Source of the DNA: Anolis sagrei
Lineage: Eukaryota > Chordata > Lepidosauria > Squamata > Anolidae
NCBI RefSeq assembly: GCF_037176765.1
Contig: NC_090023.1
Location: forward strand, 147,350,866-147,414,865
Reading direction: 5' to 3'
DNA: 64,000 bases
Shown: positions 35,439 through 42,421 of the stretch, one piece after another
Layout of the letters: every line of letters begins with the position of its first letter
Position numbering within the stretch: the stretch's first letter is position 1
Position numbers and translations under genes: made by a program
The notes under the pieces: model-generated
The model's input: the letters and a program-made list of their open reading frames with translations, nothing else
Told to the model about the DNA's origin: nothing
Database searches by the model: none

Positions 35439-37144
35439 GATCGTCGATGTTGCAATCCCAGGCGACAGCAGGATTGAAGAGAAACAACTGGAAAAGCTGA
35501 CATGATATGAGGATTTAAAGATCGAACTGCAAAAACTCTGGCACAAGCCAGTCAAGGTGGTCCCAGGGGTGATCAGCACACTGGGTGCAGTGCCTAAAGA
35601 CCTAAAGACCTGGGTGCAGTGCCTAAAGGCACTGGGTGCAGTGCCTAAAGACAATCAGCGCTGACAAAATTACCATCTGCCAGCTGGAGAAGGCCACCTT
35701 ACTGGGATCTGCATACATTATTTGTCGATACATCATACAGTCCTAGACACTTGGGAAGTGGGTTGTTGTAGGTTTTTTTCGCGCTATATGGCCACGGTTT
35801 AGAGGCATTCTCTCCTGATGTTTCGCCTGCATCTATGGCAAGCATCCTCAGAGGTAGTAAGGTCTGTTGGAACTAGGAAAAGGGGTTTATATATCTGTGG
35901 AATGACCAGGGTGGGACAAAGGACTCTTGTCTGCTGGAGCTAGGTGTGAATGTTTCAACTGACCACTTTGATTATCATATAATTGCCTGACAGTGCCTGG
36001 AGCAAACCTCTGTTGAGAGGTGATTAGATGTCCAGTTTTCTCCAGCAGACAAGAGTCCTTTGTCCCACCCTGGTCATTCCACAGATAAATAAACCAATTT
36101 TCCTAGTTCCAACAGACCTCACAACCTCTAAGGATGCTTGCCATAGATGCAGGCGAAACATCAGGTGAGAATGCCTCTAGACACGGCCATATAGCCCGAA
36201 AAAACCTACAACAACCCAGTGATTCCGGCCATGAAAGCCTTCGACAATACACTTGGGAAGTGTCTGACGTGTGATCCAATACAACAGCCAGCAGAGTGAT
36301 CTTGTCTGCTGTGGACTCATCTTGTTGTGTTTCAAAGAATAATAATAATAAACTTTATTTATACCCCACCATCTCCCCAAAGGGAACTCACGGCAGCTAA
36401 CATGAGGTCAAGCCCAGAATTACAGTACAACAAAATAAAATATAAACAGCTAATATCAAATTAAAATGCATAAATTGAAATAAACTGATGCAAAATAACA
36501 CCTTTTTTTTTACATAATTACCTCTACAAAATAAGGCTGCACATTAGAGGACCCTTCCACACAGCCTTATATTCCAGACTATCAAGGCAGAATAATCCAC
36601 AATATCTGTTTTGAACTGGGTTATCTGAGTCCACACTGCCATATATCCCAGTTCAAAGCAGATAATGTGGGATTTTATTCAGCTGTGTGGAAGGGGCCCT
36701 ACTGTTGGAAGCTTTGGTGTTTTTACACATTCTTTTAAAGCAGCAATGCTAAGCAGACAGCCACTGTAATATATCCTAAAGGAGGCCTCCTCCAACTGGG
36801 GCCCTCCAGCTGTTGAGGCCTCCAACCCCGAGAAGCCCTTGCAAGTTCAATGGCCAGGTATTCTGGGAGTTGGAAGCCCAACTGGACCTGGTCTCGCCTG
36901 GCCTTCCCTGCGGATCAGGGCGCCCCTCAGGAGGGAGGCCCGGGTCCCACGTGGCGGAGCAGCCCTCCCCGCATGCAGCGCCCCTCCGGAGAGCGACAGG
37001 GCCCGGCCTCGCCCCCCACAAGGCCCTCACCACGCCGGCCGCCTTCCCGAACGCGCGCGCCGCCCCGTCGAAGTGGTTCTCCCTCAGGAAGGCCAAGACC
37101 AGCGGGAAGAGGTCGCTGGGCACCACACGCGTCTTCGCCGCCAT
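16218..37144 (-). CDS. NOLC1: NOLC1 (Nopp140), complete, 14 coding exons
   Basis: Nucleolar and coiled-body phosphoprotein 1, which chaperones H/ACA and C/D snoRNPs between nucleolus and Cajal bodies and supports Pol I transcription. Coding exons, 5' to 3' on the minus strand: 37144-37031, 34008-33953, 33610-33489, 31278-31157, 30920-30734, 30357-30236, 28256-28103, 26957-26829, 24911-24846, 23568-23452, 21264-20764, 18022-17916, 17644-17564, 16376-16218. Boundaries were chosen at AG/GT sites and the frame stays open throughout: 2,037 nt, 678 residues plus stop (human about 699). Domains: N-terminal LisH (about residues 10-38), alternating Lys/Pro/Ala segments and Ser-Asp/Glu blocks (about 55-560, CK2-type sites), an NLS-like PKKKRKRE (about 565-572), and the C-terminal Srp40-type domain (about 600-678) starting near [14 protein letters not shown]. 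The start of exon 7 is the least certain boundary. Its CpG-rich promoter is near 37.2 kb. Confidence 0.93.
16435..17068. mobile_element. Terminal-inverted-repeat DNA element in NOLC1 intron 13
   Basis: Left end TATATACTCAAGTCGACCC and right end GAGTATATACGG are an imperfect inverted pair. The middle is AT-rich with TAA/AAT expansions (16900-16935). A fragment of the same family lies at about 27143-27236. Superfamily not assigned. Confidence 0.5.
16898..16936. repeat. (AAT)n microsatellite
   Basis: About 12 AAT units within an AT-rich region of the NOLC1 intron. Confidence 0.85.
17152..17531. mobile_element. hAT-like element with perfect 8-bp target duplication
   Basis: Ends CAGGGGTCCTCAAACTTTTT and CAGTTTGAGGACCCCTG are inverted repeats. 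Exact GTTTAAAT direct repeats flank it (17144-17151 and 17532-17539). It lies in NOLC1 intron 13 and belongs to the same family as 54951-55340. Confidence 0.88.
17564..17644 (-). CDS. NOLC1: NOLC1 coding exon 13
   Basis: 81 nt, 27 codons: [18 protein letters not shown] and NNSFDAK, almost identical to human. Starts the Srp40-type C-terminal domain. Acceptor CAACAG, donor GTAAGA. Confidence 0.96.
17916..18022 (-). CDS. NOLC1: NOLC1 coding exon 12 (NLS)
   Basis: 107 nt. [11 protein letters not shown], an SV40-type nuclear localisation sequence, then [19 protein letters not shown] (human AETPQAKKIKLQTPNTFPK). Donor GTGAGT. Confidence 0.95.
18260..18920. mobile_element. hAT-like element containing a nested SINE
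   Basis: Ends CAGGGCTGCTCAAAA and TTTAAGAAGCAGTG are imperfect inverted repeats. Direct repeats CTTTAGAC (18252-18259) and CTTTAGGC (18921-18928) match at 7 of 8. A BovB-tailed SINE (18334-18640) splits it. Related sequence lies at 4615-5178 and about 40380-40500. Confidence 0.65.
18334..18640 (+). mobile_element. BovB-tailed tRNA-derived SINE
   Basis: Starts GGGAGCCCCC with a damaged box A region. The body has GTTCAAAAACATGCAAATG and the tail 'ACGACTAGACTTAATGTCAG' then CCTTTACC. Confidence 0.75.
19297..20250 (-). mobile_element. L2-like LINE, 3' end of the RT ORF and tail
   Basis: Reverse strand, in NOLC1 intron 11. RT C-terminal peptides [22 protein letters not shown] and [14 protein letters not shown] are readable, and the 3' tail is AAAGTTTTATTATATATTAT-like at the left. 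It is broken and 5'-truncated, related to 25812-26690 and 38398-39465. Confidence 0.75.
20764..21264 (-). CDS. NOLC1: NOLC1 coding exon 11 (largest)
   Basis: 501 nt, about 167 residues, with several Ser/acidic blocks ([39 protein letters not shown]) and basic spacers with KKKPKTS. Donor GTAGGT. Confidence 0.92.
21721..21988 (+). mobile_element. tRNA-derived SINE (second family) with (CA)n tail
   Basis: Clean head GGAGCCCCTGGTGGCGCAAT, box B GGTTCAAATCC, body 'TCTCAAGTTGCTTGTGACAC' and a (CA)11 tail. Lies in NOLC1 intron 10. Confidence 0.82.
22300..22750 (-). mobile_element. L2-like LINE 3' fragment
   Basis: Reverse strand. The left part is the 3' tail (TTATTTCTACCCTGCCTTGA). ORF remnants include [17 protein letters not shown] and RWAPSLLTF, the same motifs as the L2-like copies. 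Confidence 0.65.
22861..22985. mobile_element. Small hAT-like palindromic element
   Basis: Ends ATCCTCAAACCTCC and CACCGTTTGAGGATACC are inverted. Flanks GTGTAGAT and GGGTAGAT are similar 8-mers. Non-coding. Confidence 0.45.
23452..23568 (-). CDS. NOLC1: NOLC1 coding exon 10
   Basis: 117 nt. [20 protein letters not shown] and a C-terminal ESSSSDSS block. Acceptor CATAG, donor GTAGTT. Confidence 0.88.
23633..23850 (+). mobile_element. BovB-tailed SINE, 3'-truncated
   Basis: GGGCCCCCTGGTGGAACAGC head, box B GAGTTCGAACC, body ending near GACATGCTGGCCACATA. In NOLC1 intron 9. Confidence 0.75.
24846..24911 (-). CDS. NOLC1: NOLC1 coding exon 9
   Basis: 66 nt, the shortest block after exon 2: [20 protein letters not shown]. 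Donor GTGAGT; acceptor AACTGAAG is weak, but the phase fits both neighbours. Confidence 0.85.
25040..25690 (+). mobile_element. CR1 LINE, degraded RT segment
   Basis: CR1-type reverse transcriptase segments in several frames ([31 protein letters not shown]), then the CR1 3' signature GGTCTCTTCCAACC. Many breaks. In NOLC1 intron 8. Confidence 0.7.
25812..26690 (-). mobile_element. L2-like LINE, 3' end of the RT ORF and tail
   Basis: Reverse strand. The open stretch 26507-26088 reads [33 protein letters not shown] and [10 protein letters not shown], the typical L2/CR1-group C-terminus. The tail lies at 25812-25900. In NOLC1 intron 8. Confidence 0.8.
26829..26957 (-). CDS. NOLC1: NOLC1 coding exon 8
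   Basis: 129 nt. [12 protein letters not shown] aligns with human GPYSSVPPPSAP, which anchors the exon. Lys/Gln-rich end. Acceptor TTTGCAG, donor GTATGT. Confidence 0.92.
28103..28256 (-). CDS. NOLC1: NOLC1 coding exon 7
   Basis: 154 nt. [15 protein letters not shown], then [17 protein letters not shown]. Donor GTGAGT. The acceptor is chosen at GATAAG (after a TTTTGCCCCCCGTTG tract) because it keeps phase 0; AG sites 6 and 10 nt downstream also exist. Confidence 0.82.
28510..28633. mobile_element. Palindromic hAT/MITE-like element
   Basis: CAGGCATGGGCAAACTT at the left and AAAGTTTGGCCATGCCTG at the right. Same family as 45906-46039. In NOLC1 intron 6. Confidence 0.65.
29745..29895. mobile_element. 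Degraded palindromic hAT/MITE-like element
   Basis: Contains TTTGGCCCTGCAGGTGTTTT and 'CTGAACACTTGGAGGACCAC', the two halves of the palindromic family at 28510 and 45906, with eroded ends. Confidence 0.45.
30236..30357 (-). CDS. NOLC1: NOLC1 coding exon 6
   Basis: 122 nt. [12 protein letters not shown] (human APKIANGKAA) followed by a 13-residue Ser/Asp block, ending KKTPVK. Donor GTAAAC. Confidence 0.9.
30734..30920 (-). CDS. NOLC1: NOLC1 coding exon 5
   Basis: 187 nt. Basic [13 protein letters not shown], then [17 protein letters not shown], then a Lys/Ala tail. Starts in phase 0 and ends in phase 1 before GTAATT. Confidence 0.9.
31157..31278 (-). CDS. NOLC1: NOLC1 coding exon 4
   Basis: 122 nt: Lys/Pro/Val/Ala spacer, then the block [18 protein letters not shown]. 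Acceptor TCTAG, donor GTTAGG. Confidence 0.88.
32170..32398 (+). mobile_element. L2-like LINE/SINE 3' tail
   Basis: CCACCCTGAGTCCCCCCTC then GGGGTACAAATGTACGAAAT and AAATAAATAA, the 3' tail shared by L2-like LINEs and their SINE. In NOLC1 intron 3. The 5' limit is approximate. Confidence 0.5.
32890..33345 (-). mobile_element. CR1 LINE fragment
   Basis: Reverse-strand CR1 sequence recognised by TAAAATTACAGCATTGGAAA and the 'CACTGGATCTCTTCCAACTT' and 'GTATTCCAGTGTG' segments. Contains a C13 run near 33247. Confidence 0.5.
33489..33610 (-). CDS. NOLC1: NOLC1 coding exon 3
   Basis: 122 nt. Encodes a Lys/Ala-rich segment with [11 protein letters not shown] (human NGPVAKKAKKK) and the first Ser/Glu block. 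Donor GTGATG. Confidence 0.92.
33953..34008 (-). CDS. NOLC1: NOLC1 coding exon 2
   Basis: 56 nt encoding [19 protein letters not shown] (last codon split), matching human TQQDANASSLLDIYSFWLK. Flanked by TTTTAG and GTAAGT. Confidence 0.95.
34761..34902. mobile_element. Palindromic MITE-like repeat
   Basis: GGGGCCCTTCCACGCAGCCC to GGGCTGTGTGGAAGGGCCC; complete foldback unit in NOLC1 intron 1. Confidence 0.72.
35104..35243. mobile_element. Palindromic MITE-like repeat
   Basis: GGGCCCTTCCACACAGCC to GCATGGAAGGGTCC, with the ATCTGCTTTGAACTGG core. In NOLC1 intron 1. Confidence 0.7.
35407..36352 (+). mobile_element. R4-type LINE 3' end, split by a Penelope-like insertion
   Basis: 35434-35760 and 36263-36352 are two parts of one LINE 3' region. 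The left part matches the reverse complement of 42460-42750 (CTGGCACAAGCCAGTCAA; CAGCTGGAGAAGGCCACC-like). It ends with an AAT tail. The Penelope-like element at 35761-36248 interrupts it. Confidence 0.7.
35761..36248. mobile_element. Penelope-like element fragment, foldback form
   Basis: Two arms of about 200 bp, in inverted orientation, share TGCATCTATGGCAAGCATCC, 'GGAATGACCAGGGTGGGACA' and 'TTTTTTCGGGCTATATGGCC'-like sequence around a spacer of about 130 bp. An exact 14-bp target duplication ACACTTGGGAAGTG flanks it (35747-35760, 36249-36262). Related terminal sequence at 55859-56486 is linked to a GIY-YIG endonuclease remnant, which supports the family call. A fossil with no complete ORF. 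Confidence 0.75.
36338..36520 (-). mobile_element. L2-like LINE 3' tail
   Basis: AATAATAATAAACTTTATTT then 'ACCCCACCATCTCCCCAAAG': the reverse complement of the L2-like tail. In NOLC1 intron 1. Confidence 0.6.
36549..36700. mobile_element. Palindromic MITE-like repeat
   Basis: GGACCCTTCCACACAGCC to CAGCTGTGTGGAAGGGGCCC; complete unit in NOLC1 intron 1. Confidence 0.72.
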
Positions 37145-37230
37145 CTTGCCGCCGGAAAAGGACGCAGCCCCGCCCCCTGCCCCGCCCACGAACCTTGGAA
37201 AGGAGCGGTTGGTTGGGAGGAGAACATAGA
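36880..37230 (-). promoter_or_regulatory. NOLC1: NOLC1 CpG-rich promoter and exon 1 region
   Basis: Locally high GC with many CpG dinucleotides around the NOLC1 start codon, against an AT-rich background. Includes GCCCCGCCC- and GCCCCGCCCAC-type GC boxes at about 37170-37190 just upstream of the ATG. No TATA box is evident, so dispersed initiation near 37,150-37,220 is inferred. Confidence 0.65.
37031..37144 (-). CDS. NOLC1: NOLC1 coding exon 1 (start, LisH motif)
   Basis: ATG at 37144-37142, then [20 protein letters not shown]; the human protein has RRVVPSDLYPLVLGFLR. 38 codons, ending phase 0 before GTGAGG. It encodes most of the LisH dimerisation motif. An upstream in-frame ATG at 37189 would add 15 Gly/Ser-rich residues not seen in the family, so 37144 is preferred. 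Confidence 0.93.
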
Positions 37231-37304
37231 GATAGAAATAGTTAAAAGAGACCTCACGCTCTGAACTTCCGGCTGTGCGAGTTCAAAACCATGGTCATCA
37301 TTAA

Positions 37305-37445
37305 GGACCTTTCACACAGCCCTATATCTCAGAATATCAAGTCAGAAAATTATCTCTGTATGGACTCAGATAACCCATTTTAAAGCAGATATTGTGGGAT
37401 TTTCTGCCTTGATATTCTGGGATATAGGACTGTGTAGAAGGGGCC
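37305..37445. mobile_element. Palindromic MITE-like repeat
   Basis: GGACCTTTCACACAGCC to GACTGTGTAGAAGGGGCC; it begins about 160 bp upstream of the NOLC1 start codon. Confidence 0.68.
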
Positions 37446-37504
37446 TTAGAGGTTAGTTTGAATCTACACATACAATGCACTTTAACTGCATTTAACTGCA
37501 TTAG

Positions 37505-37826
37505 TAAAGTTTGTCCCCTGACATTAAGTCCAGTCATGTCTGACTCTGGGGTGTGGTGCTCATCTCCATTTCTAAGCCAAAGAGCCAGCGTTGTCCGTAG
37601 ACACCTCCAAGGTCATGTGGCCGGCATGACTGCATGGAGCGCCATTACCTTCCCGCCGGAGCGGTACCTATTGATCTACTCACATTTGCATGTTTTCGAA
37701 CTGCTAGGTTGGCAGAAGCTAGGGCTGACAGCGGAAGCTCACATTGCTCCCCAAATTCGAACCTGCGACCTTTCAGTCAACAAGCTCAGCAGCTCAGCGC
37801 TTTAACCCACTGCGCCACCGGGGAAC
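37505..37826 (-). mobile_element. BovB-tailed tRNA-derived SINE, reverse orientation
   Basis: Tail at the left (CCCCTGACATTAAGTCCAGT), tRNA-like head at the right (CACTGCGCCACCGGGG). Nearly full length. Confidence 0.85.
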
Positions 37827-38153
37827 TGCATTATAGAGGTCTATACCCCTGATTTCCAACGTGGGCCACATGCTCCACATACATTTGATTTGTAAGGGGG
37901 CAATTCGAGAAAGAATTATATTAAATGACCAAAGTATTACAGAAAAACCTTCCATTTACATTTATACTTAATCATTTTGGTCCTCTATTACATGTTTTGG
38001 AGTTATATTTGTTTTTTCCCATATTATTATGTTAACGATTTTATAGTGATTTCTTCCTCAGAATTTCAACTGTCTGTTCATTATTTGGCTTTTCTCTTTC
38101 ATGAAGGCCATGTTCTTTGGAAGCTTGATTAGACCGAGTTAATGGCATTTTCT
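37827..38153. other. Intergenic sequence, no feature recognised
   Basis: AT-rich sequence between the SINE and the next palindromic repeat. No gene or repeat assigned. Confidence 0.5.
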
Positions 38154-38345
38154 GTCCCTTCCAAACAGCTGGATTATATGGCAGTGTGGACTCAGATAAC
38201 CCAGTTCAAAGCAGATATTGTGGGATTTTCTGCCTTGATATTTTCGGTTATATGGATGCGTGGAAGGGCCCTGAGTCTACACTACCTTATATTCCAGTTC
38301 AAAGCAGAAAATGTGGGATTTTATTCAGCTGTGTGGATGGGGTTG
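38154..38345. mobile_element. Palindromic MITE-like repeats (two half units)
   Basis: Two adjoining half units: one ends CGTGGAAGGGCCC (about 38272), the other TTCAGCTGTGTGGATGGGG (about 38342). Confidence 0.6.
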
Positions 38346-38397
38346 TAGTCGAAGGTGACCCCCCCCCCCCCACTTCCAATAAAAGATAGTTTATAAT

Positions 38398-39465
38398 CAG
38401 GGAATGCATAGTTTTGTCACTAAGGAGGTTGTTCAGACCTTGAACCGGTGCTTGGTTGCTGTGTTGGACAGGATGAGGGCTAACAAATTGAAATTGAATC
38501 CAGACAAGACAGAGGTCCTCCTGGTCAGTCGAAAGACCGAACAGGACATAGGGTTACAGCCTGTGTTGGACGCGGTTACACTCCCTCTGAAAACGCAGGT
38601 TCACAGCTTGGGAGTGATCCTGGATTCATCGCTGAGCATGGAAACCCAGGTTTTGGCGGTGGACACGGGAGCTTTTGCAGTTAAAACTCATGCACCAGCT
38701 GCGCCTGTACCTTGGGAAGTCTGATCTGGCCACGGTGGTCCACACTCTGGTTACATCCCGAATAAATTTCTGCAAAGGGGCTGCCTTTGAAGACAGTTTG
38801 GAAACTTCAGTTAGTTCAACAAGCAGCAGCCAGATTACTAACTGGGGTGGCATACAGGGAGCATACCATCCCCCTGTTATGCCAGCTCCACTGGCTGCCG
38901 GAACATCTCCGAGCCCAATTCAAAGTGCTGGTTTTGACCTATAAAGCTCTATACGGTTCGGGCCCAGCTTACTTGTCTGAACGCATCTGCCCCTATGTCC
39001 CACCTCACAATTTAAGATCATCTGGGGAGGCCCTGCTCTTGCTCCCGTCAACAGTGCAAATGCAGCTGGCAGGGACAAGGAGCAGGGCCTTCTCGGCTGT
39101 GGCCCCCCGCCTATGGAACACACTCCCAAAGGAGGTAAGATCTGCTCCCTCGCTCCTGACCTTTAGAAAAAAATTAAAATCATGGTTCTCGGACCAGGCC
39201 TTCAAACAATAGATGTATGCAGCTTTTAGTGGAACCAGGACTGGAACGGTGACTCGACTGATTAGATTGTTTTATGGTTTTAATAGCTGTTTTGATATTT
39301 GGGGATGTACCGTTTTTAATATGATTTATGTTTAAAGTGTGGTTTTACTATTGTAGTTGTAAGGCATTTACTTTTTGCCATTATCTATGTGTAAACCGCT
39401 TTGAGTCCCCCTAGGAGTGAGAAAAGCGGTATATAAATACTGTAAATAAATAAATAAATAAATAT
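38398..39465 (+). mobile_element. L2/CR1-group LINE, 3' third of the RT ORF and tail
   Basis: The longest LINE copy here. RT motifs in order: LKLNPDKTEVLLVSR, SLGVILDSSLSM, LYLGKSDLATVVHTLVTSRI, then QLVQQAAARLLTGVAYRE, 'LCQLHWLPEHLRAQFKVLVL', APRLWNTLPKEVRSAPSLLT. The frame changes several times, so it is broken. The tail is CTTTGAGTCCCCCTAGGAG and (AAAT)n. No endonuclease domain (5'-truncated). Confidence 0.88.
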
Positions 39466-39869
39466 TCTGTGATATAGGGCTGTGTGGAAGGGCGCCTAAT
39501 CTTCTCTAATGGTCACAGAACAGTCATTTTGATTGAAAAATGCTTGCGTAGGATCACATGAACTATTTACCCTTATTGTTGTTCTAAATCAGTTGGAGCA
39601 AAATTCTATACTAACTCTTATACTTCAGATGAGTCCTTCAGTAGGTTTATTTCTGGGTAGAGATACACAGAAGAACACAATGTCTCTGTCAAAGAAAGGA
39701 AAGCTTGGCTTTGCATAGGACTGGGACAGAGAAGTTACTTTTCTGTTACTAAATTATTTGAAATTTTGTTACCTGTCTTGTATTGCTCTTTACCCCAGTC
39801 CCCCTGAGACCAATCAGGAAGGTGGCTTTTCAATCTGGCAGTACAATTGTAATTGACAAAATTTCAGAC

Positions 39870-40004
39870 GCCCCTTCTACACCGCCATATAATCCAGATT
39901 ATCAAAGCAGATATCTTTGAACCCGATTATATGAGTCTATATTGCCATATAATCCAGTTAAAATCAGATAATCTGGATTTTCTATGACAGTGTAGAAGGG
40001 GTCT
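39870..40004. mobile_element. Palindromic MITE-like repeat, TCTACACTGCC subtype
   Basis: CCCCTTCTACACCGCCATAT to CAGTGTAGAAGGGGTC. Confidence 0.65.
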
Positions 40005-40079
40005 GAGACTGTAACATAATCACAATTTTCTCCTCTATGATTTTCACAGCTTTGCCTGATGAAGAAGTCATGAAGCTTT

Positions 40080-40368
40080 GGCCCCTTTACACTGCCGTTT
40101 AAAATCCAGATTGTCTGTTTTAAATTGGATTATATGGCAGTGCAAATTCATATAATCCAGTTGAAATCTGGATGTGTTTTGACAATCTGGATGATATGTC
40201 AGTGTAGAAGGGGCCTTTGGCCCCTTCTGTACAGGCCCGATCTCCCAGGGTCTGACCGCAGGTTTTCTGCTTTAAACTGGATTATATGAATCCGCCCTGC
40301 CAGATAATCTGGGATAAACAGGAAAACTGGGACCAGATCCTGAGATATAGGGCCTGTCTGGAAGGGCC
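40080..40368. mobile_element. Palindromic MITE-like repeats, two abutting units
   Basis: Unit 1 (40080-40215) runs from GGCCCCTTTACACTGCC to GTGTAGAAGGGGCC. Unit 2 (40219-40368) starts GGCCCCTTCTGTACAGG and ends CTGTCTGGAAGGGCC. They belong to different subtypes. Confidence 0.65.
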
Positions 40369-40576
40369 TTTGAAAACTTGTGAACATTTTCTGGATGCCA
40401 CCTGGTGGCTGTATTAGGCTTTTAAACAAACCTATCACATAATGTTTGCAGTGGACTCTGCAGAAAGTGCTTCAGCAGTACTCCACAAAAAGGAAAAACA
40501 GCCTCTTTAGTATGCCTTGCAACTGATGATTTATATTGAATACATGCTTGACTTGTATACCTATTTTATATACCTA

Positions 40577-41270
40577 CTAGCTGTACCCGCCACACGTTGC
40601 TGTGACTAACCTTCCCTCCCTCTTCCTCTTTTTTCTTTCTCTACTTCCTTCCTTCTCTCCCTCTTTCCTTCCTCCTCTTTTTTCTTTCTTTCTTGCTCTC
40701 CTTCCCACCTTCTCTTCCTCTTCCCTTCCTTCCTCTCACCTTTTCTTTCCCTTCCTCTTTCCCTCCTTTCTTCCTTCTCTACCTATTCTTGGACTGCAAC
40801 TCCCAACAGTCCTCCTGATCCATCTACCTACCTACCTATCTCCATCTAATCTATCTATCTGGAGGATTGCTGGGAGTTGCAATCCAGTAATAGGAAATTG
40901 GAAATATGCAGGGATTAGGATGCTCTCAAAGAAATCCAAGGAGAAGAAAGCTTGCAGCTTGGAAGCAGTGCATTTGGATCATCCTCCTCTCCTAAAGGGT
41001 CTGGTCTAGGGGATGTTGGGAACTGTAGTCTGGAAGAGGGTTTGGATATGCTATTGTGTGTTTTGTTTGCCAAGGGGAGTCACTTTTGCACATGTAGCGT
41101 TTTTTTGCTTTTTTGGCTTTTCAAGTCCCTGTGTTTTTCAGTGTTTTTATGTCTGATGGTCACTTGTTGGCCTGATAAGTATATTGTGTCCAAATGTGGT
41201 GTCAATTCATCCAGTGGTTTTTGAGATATGTTAATCCCACAAACAAACATTATATTTTTATTTATATAGA
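40577..41270 (-). mobile_element. Non-autonomous Helitron
   Basis: Minus strand: TCTATATAAATAAAAATATA at 41270, hairpin AGCAACGTGTGGC and CTAG at 40580-40577. Flanks A and T. Inner content: CT-rich segment (about 40608-40790) and the usual sub-terminal block (ACTGAAAAACACAGGGACTT). Confidence 0.8.
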
Positions 41271-41782
41271 TATATGTGAAATCACATAAAGATTTTTTGG
41301 GAGGAACAGGTTGTGAGTGGGAAAAGTTTAAGAAGGCCTGATATAAAGCATCACTGCTAGTACTGTTGAGTTTAGTGGAACTTACCTACATACAGACTGG
41401 CCTGTAAGGGATTCACTTGCCCAGCCTGATGTTATGGTCCGGTCAAGATGACTACCTGCAGCTATGACTTTCCTGTGGGGAGCAGTACATGGTACCTGAC
41501 TAACCATGGAAAGGAAACAAGAAAGAGTACCACAGGGATTAGCAGAGCAAACAAAGAGATTCATGCCACAATTATATAATGAGGAACTCACGGGGTCTGT
41601 AAGGGAAGGTCTACTGCTCATGGTTTTCCTTTCTGGTATAAACCACCTGCACGGTAGGAGGGCTAGTTCTGCTTTCCACTACTCAATGTGACGTGCAAGA
41701 AAACATAATGGAGAGTCGCTCAGGTACTTCCCTGCAAGAGAAATGTGCTGGTCCATATATTTCCAAATGATCAAAGCATGTT

Positions 41783-41905
41783 CCTGTTGTTGTTGTTTGT
41801 GGTGGTGTGTGCTTTCAAGTAATTTCTAACTTATGGTGACCAGAAGGCAAACCTACCCCAAAGTTTTATTGGCAAGTTTTGTCCAGAGGGGACTTGCCTT
41901 TGGCC
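41783..41905 (-). mobile_element. Sauria SINE / BovB 3'-tail fragment
   Basis: TGTTGTTGTTTG then GTGTGCTTTCAAGTAATTTC and 'TATGGTGACCAGAAGGCAAA': the reverse complement of the Sauria-SINE/BovB-type tail common in squamates. Confidence 0.55.
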
Positions 41906-41951
41906 CCATCTACATTCCATTTCTGAATCCAGATTGTCTGCTTTGAACTCA

Positions 41952-42233
41952 GGCCCCTTCCACACAGCTGTATTAATTCCACATTGAACTGAATTATATG
42001 AAAGTGTGGGCTCAGATAACCCAGGGCCCTTTCACACAGCCTGTATCCCAGTATATCAAGGCAGAAAATCCCACATTATCTCAGTGTGGACTCAGATAAC
42101 CCAGTTCAAAGTAGATATTGTGGATTTTCCGCCTTGTTATTATGAGTTATATGGGTGTGTGGAAAGGCCCCGAGTCCATACTACCATATAATCCAGTTCA
42201 ATGTGCACTTTATACTGCTGTGTGGAAGGGGCC
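41952..42233. mobile_element. Palindromic MITE-like repeats
   Basis: A partial unit (41952-42023) followed by a longer unit (42024-42233) starting GGGCCCTTTCACACAGCC and ending CTGTGTGGAAGGGGCC. Confidence 0.65.
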
Positions 42234-42369
42234 TATTTACACAGCCCTATTTACACTGCCATATAATCCAATTCCAATAACAGTAGTTGTTTTTTTAAAT
42301 CTTAAATTGGGGAAATTTATGTTGTATCTTTTTTAATATTTAAAAGGAACAGATACTAAACCTGACTCA

Positions 42370-42379
42370 GGCATTCAGT

Positions 42380-42421
<42 letters not shown>

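Noticed and set aside
36813-37264. Three overlapping plus-strand ORFs over the NOLC1 promoter
   Set aside because: They lie antisense to NOLC1 exon 1 in a CpG island where stop codons are rare. No similarity is recognised.
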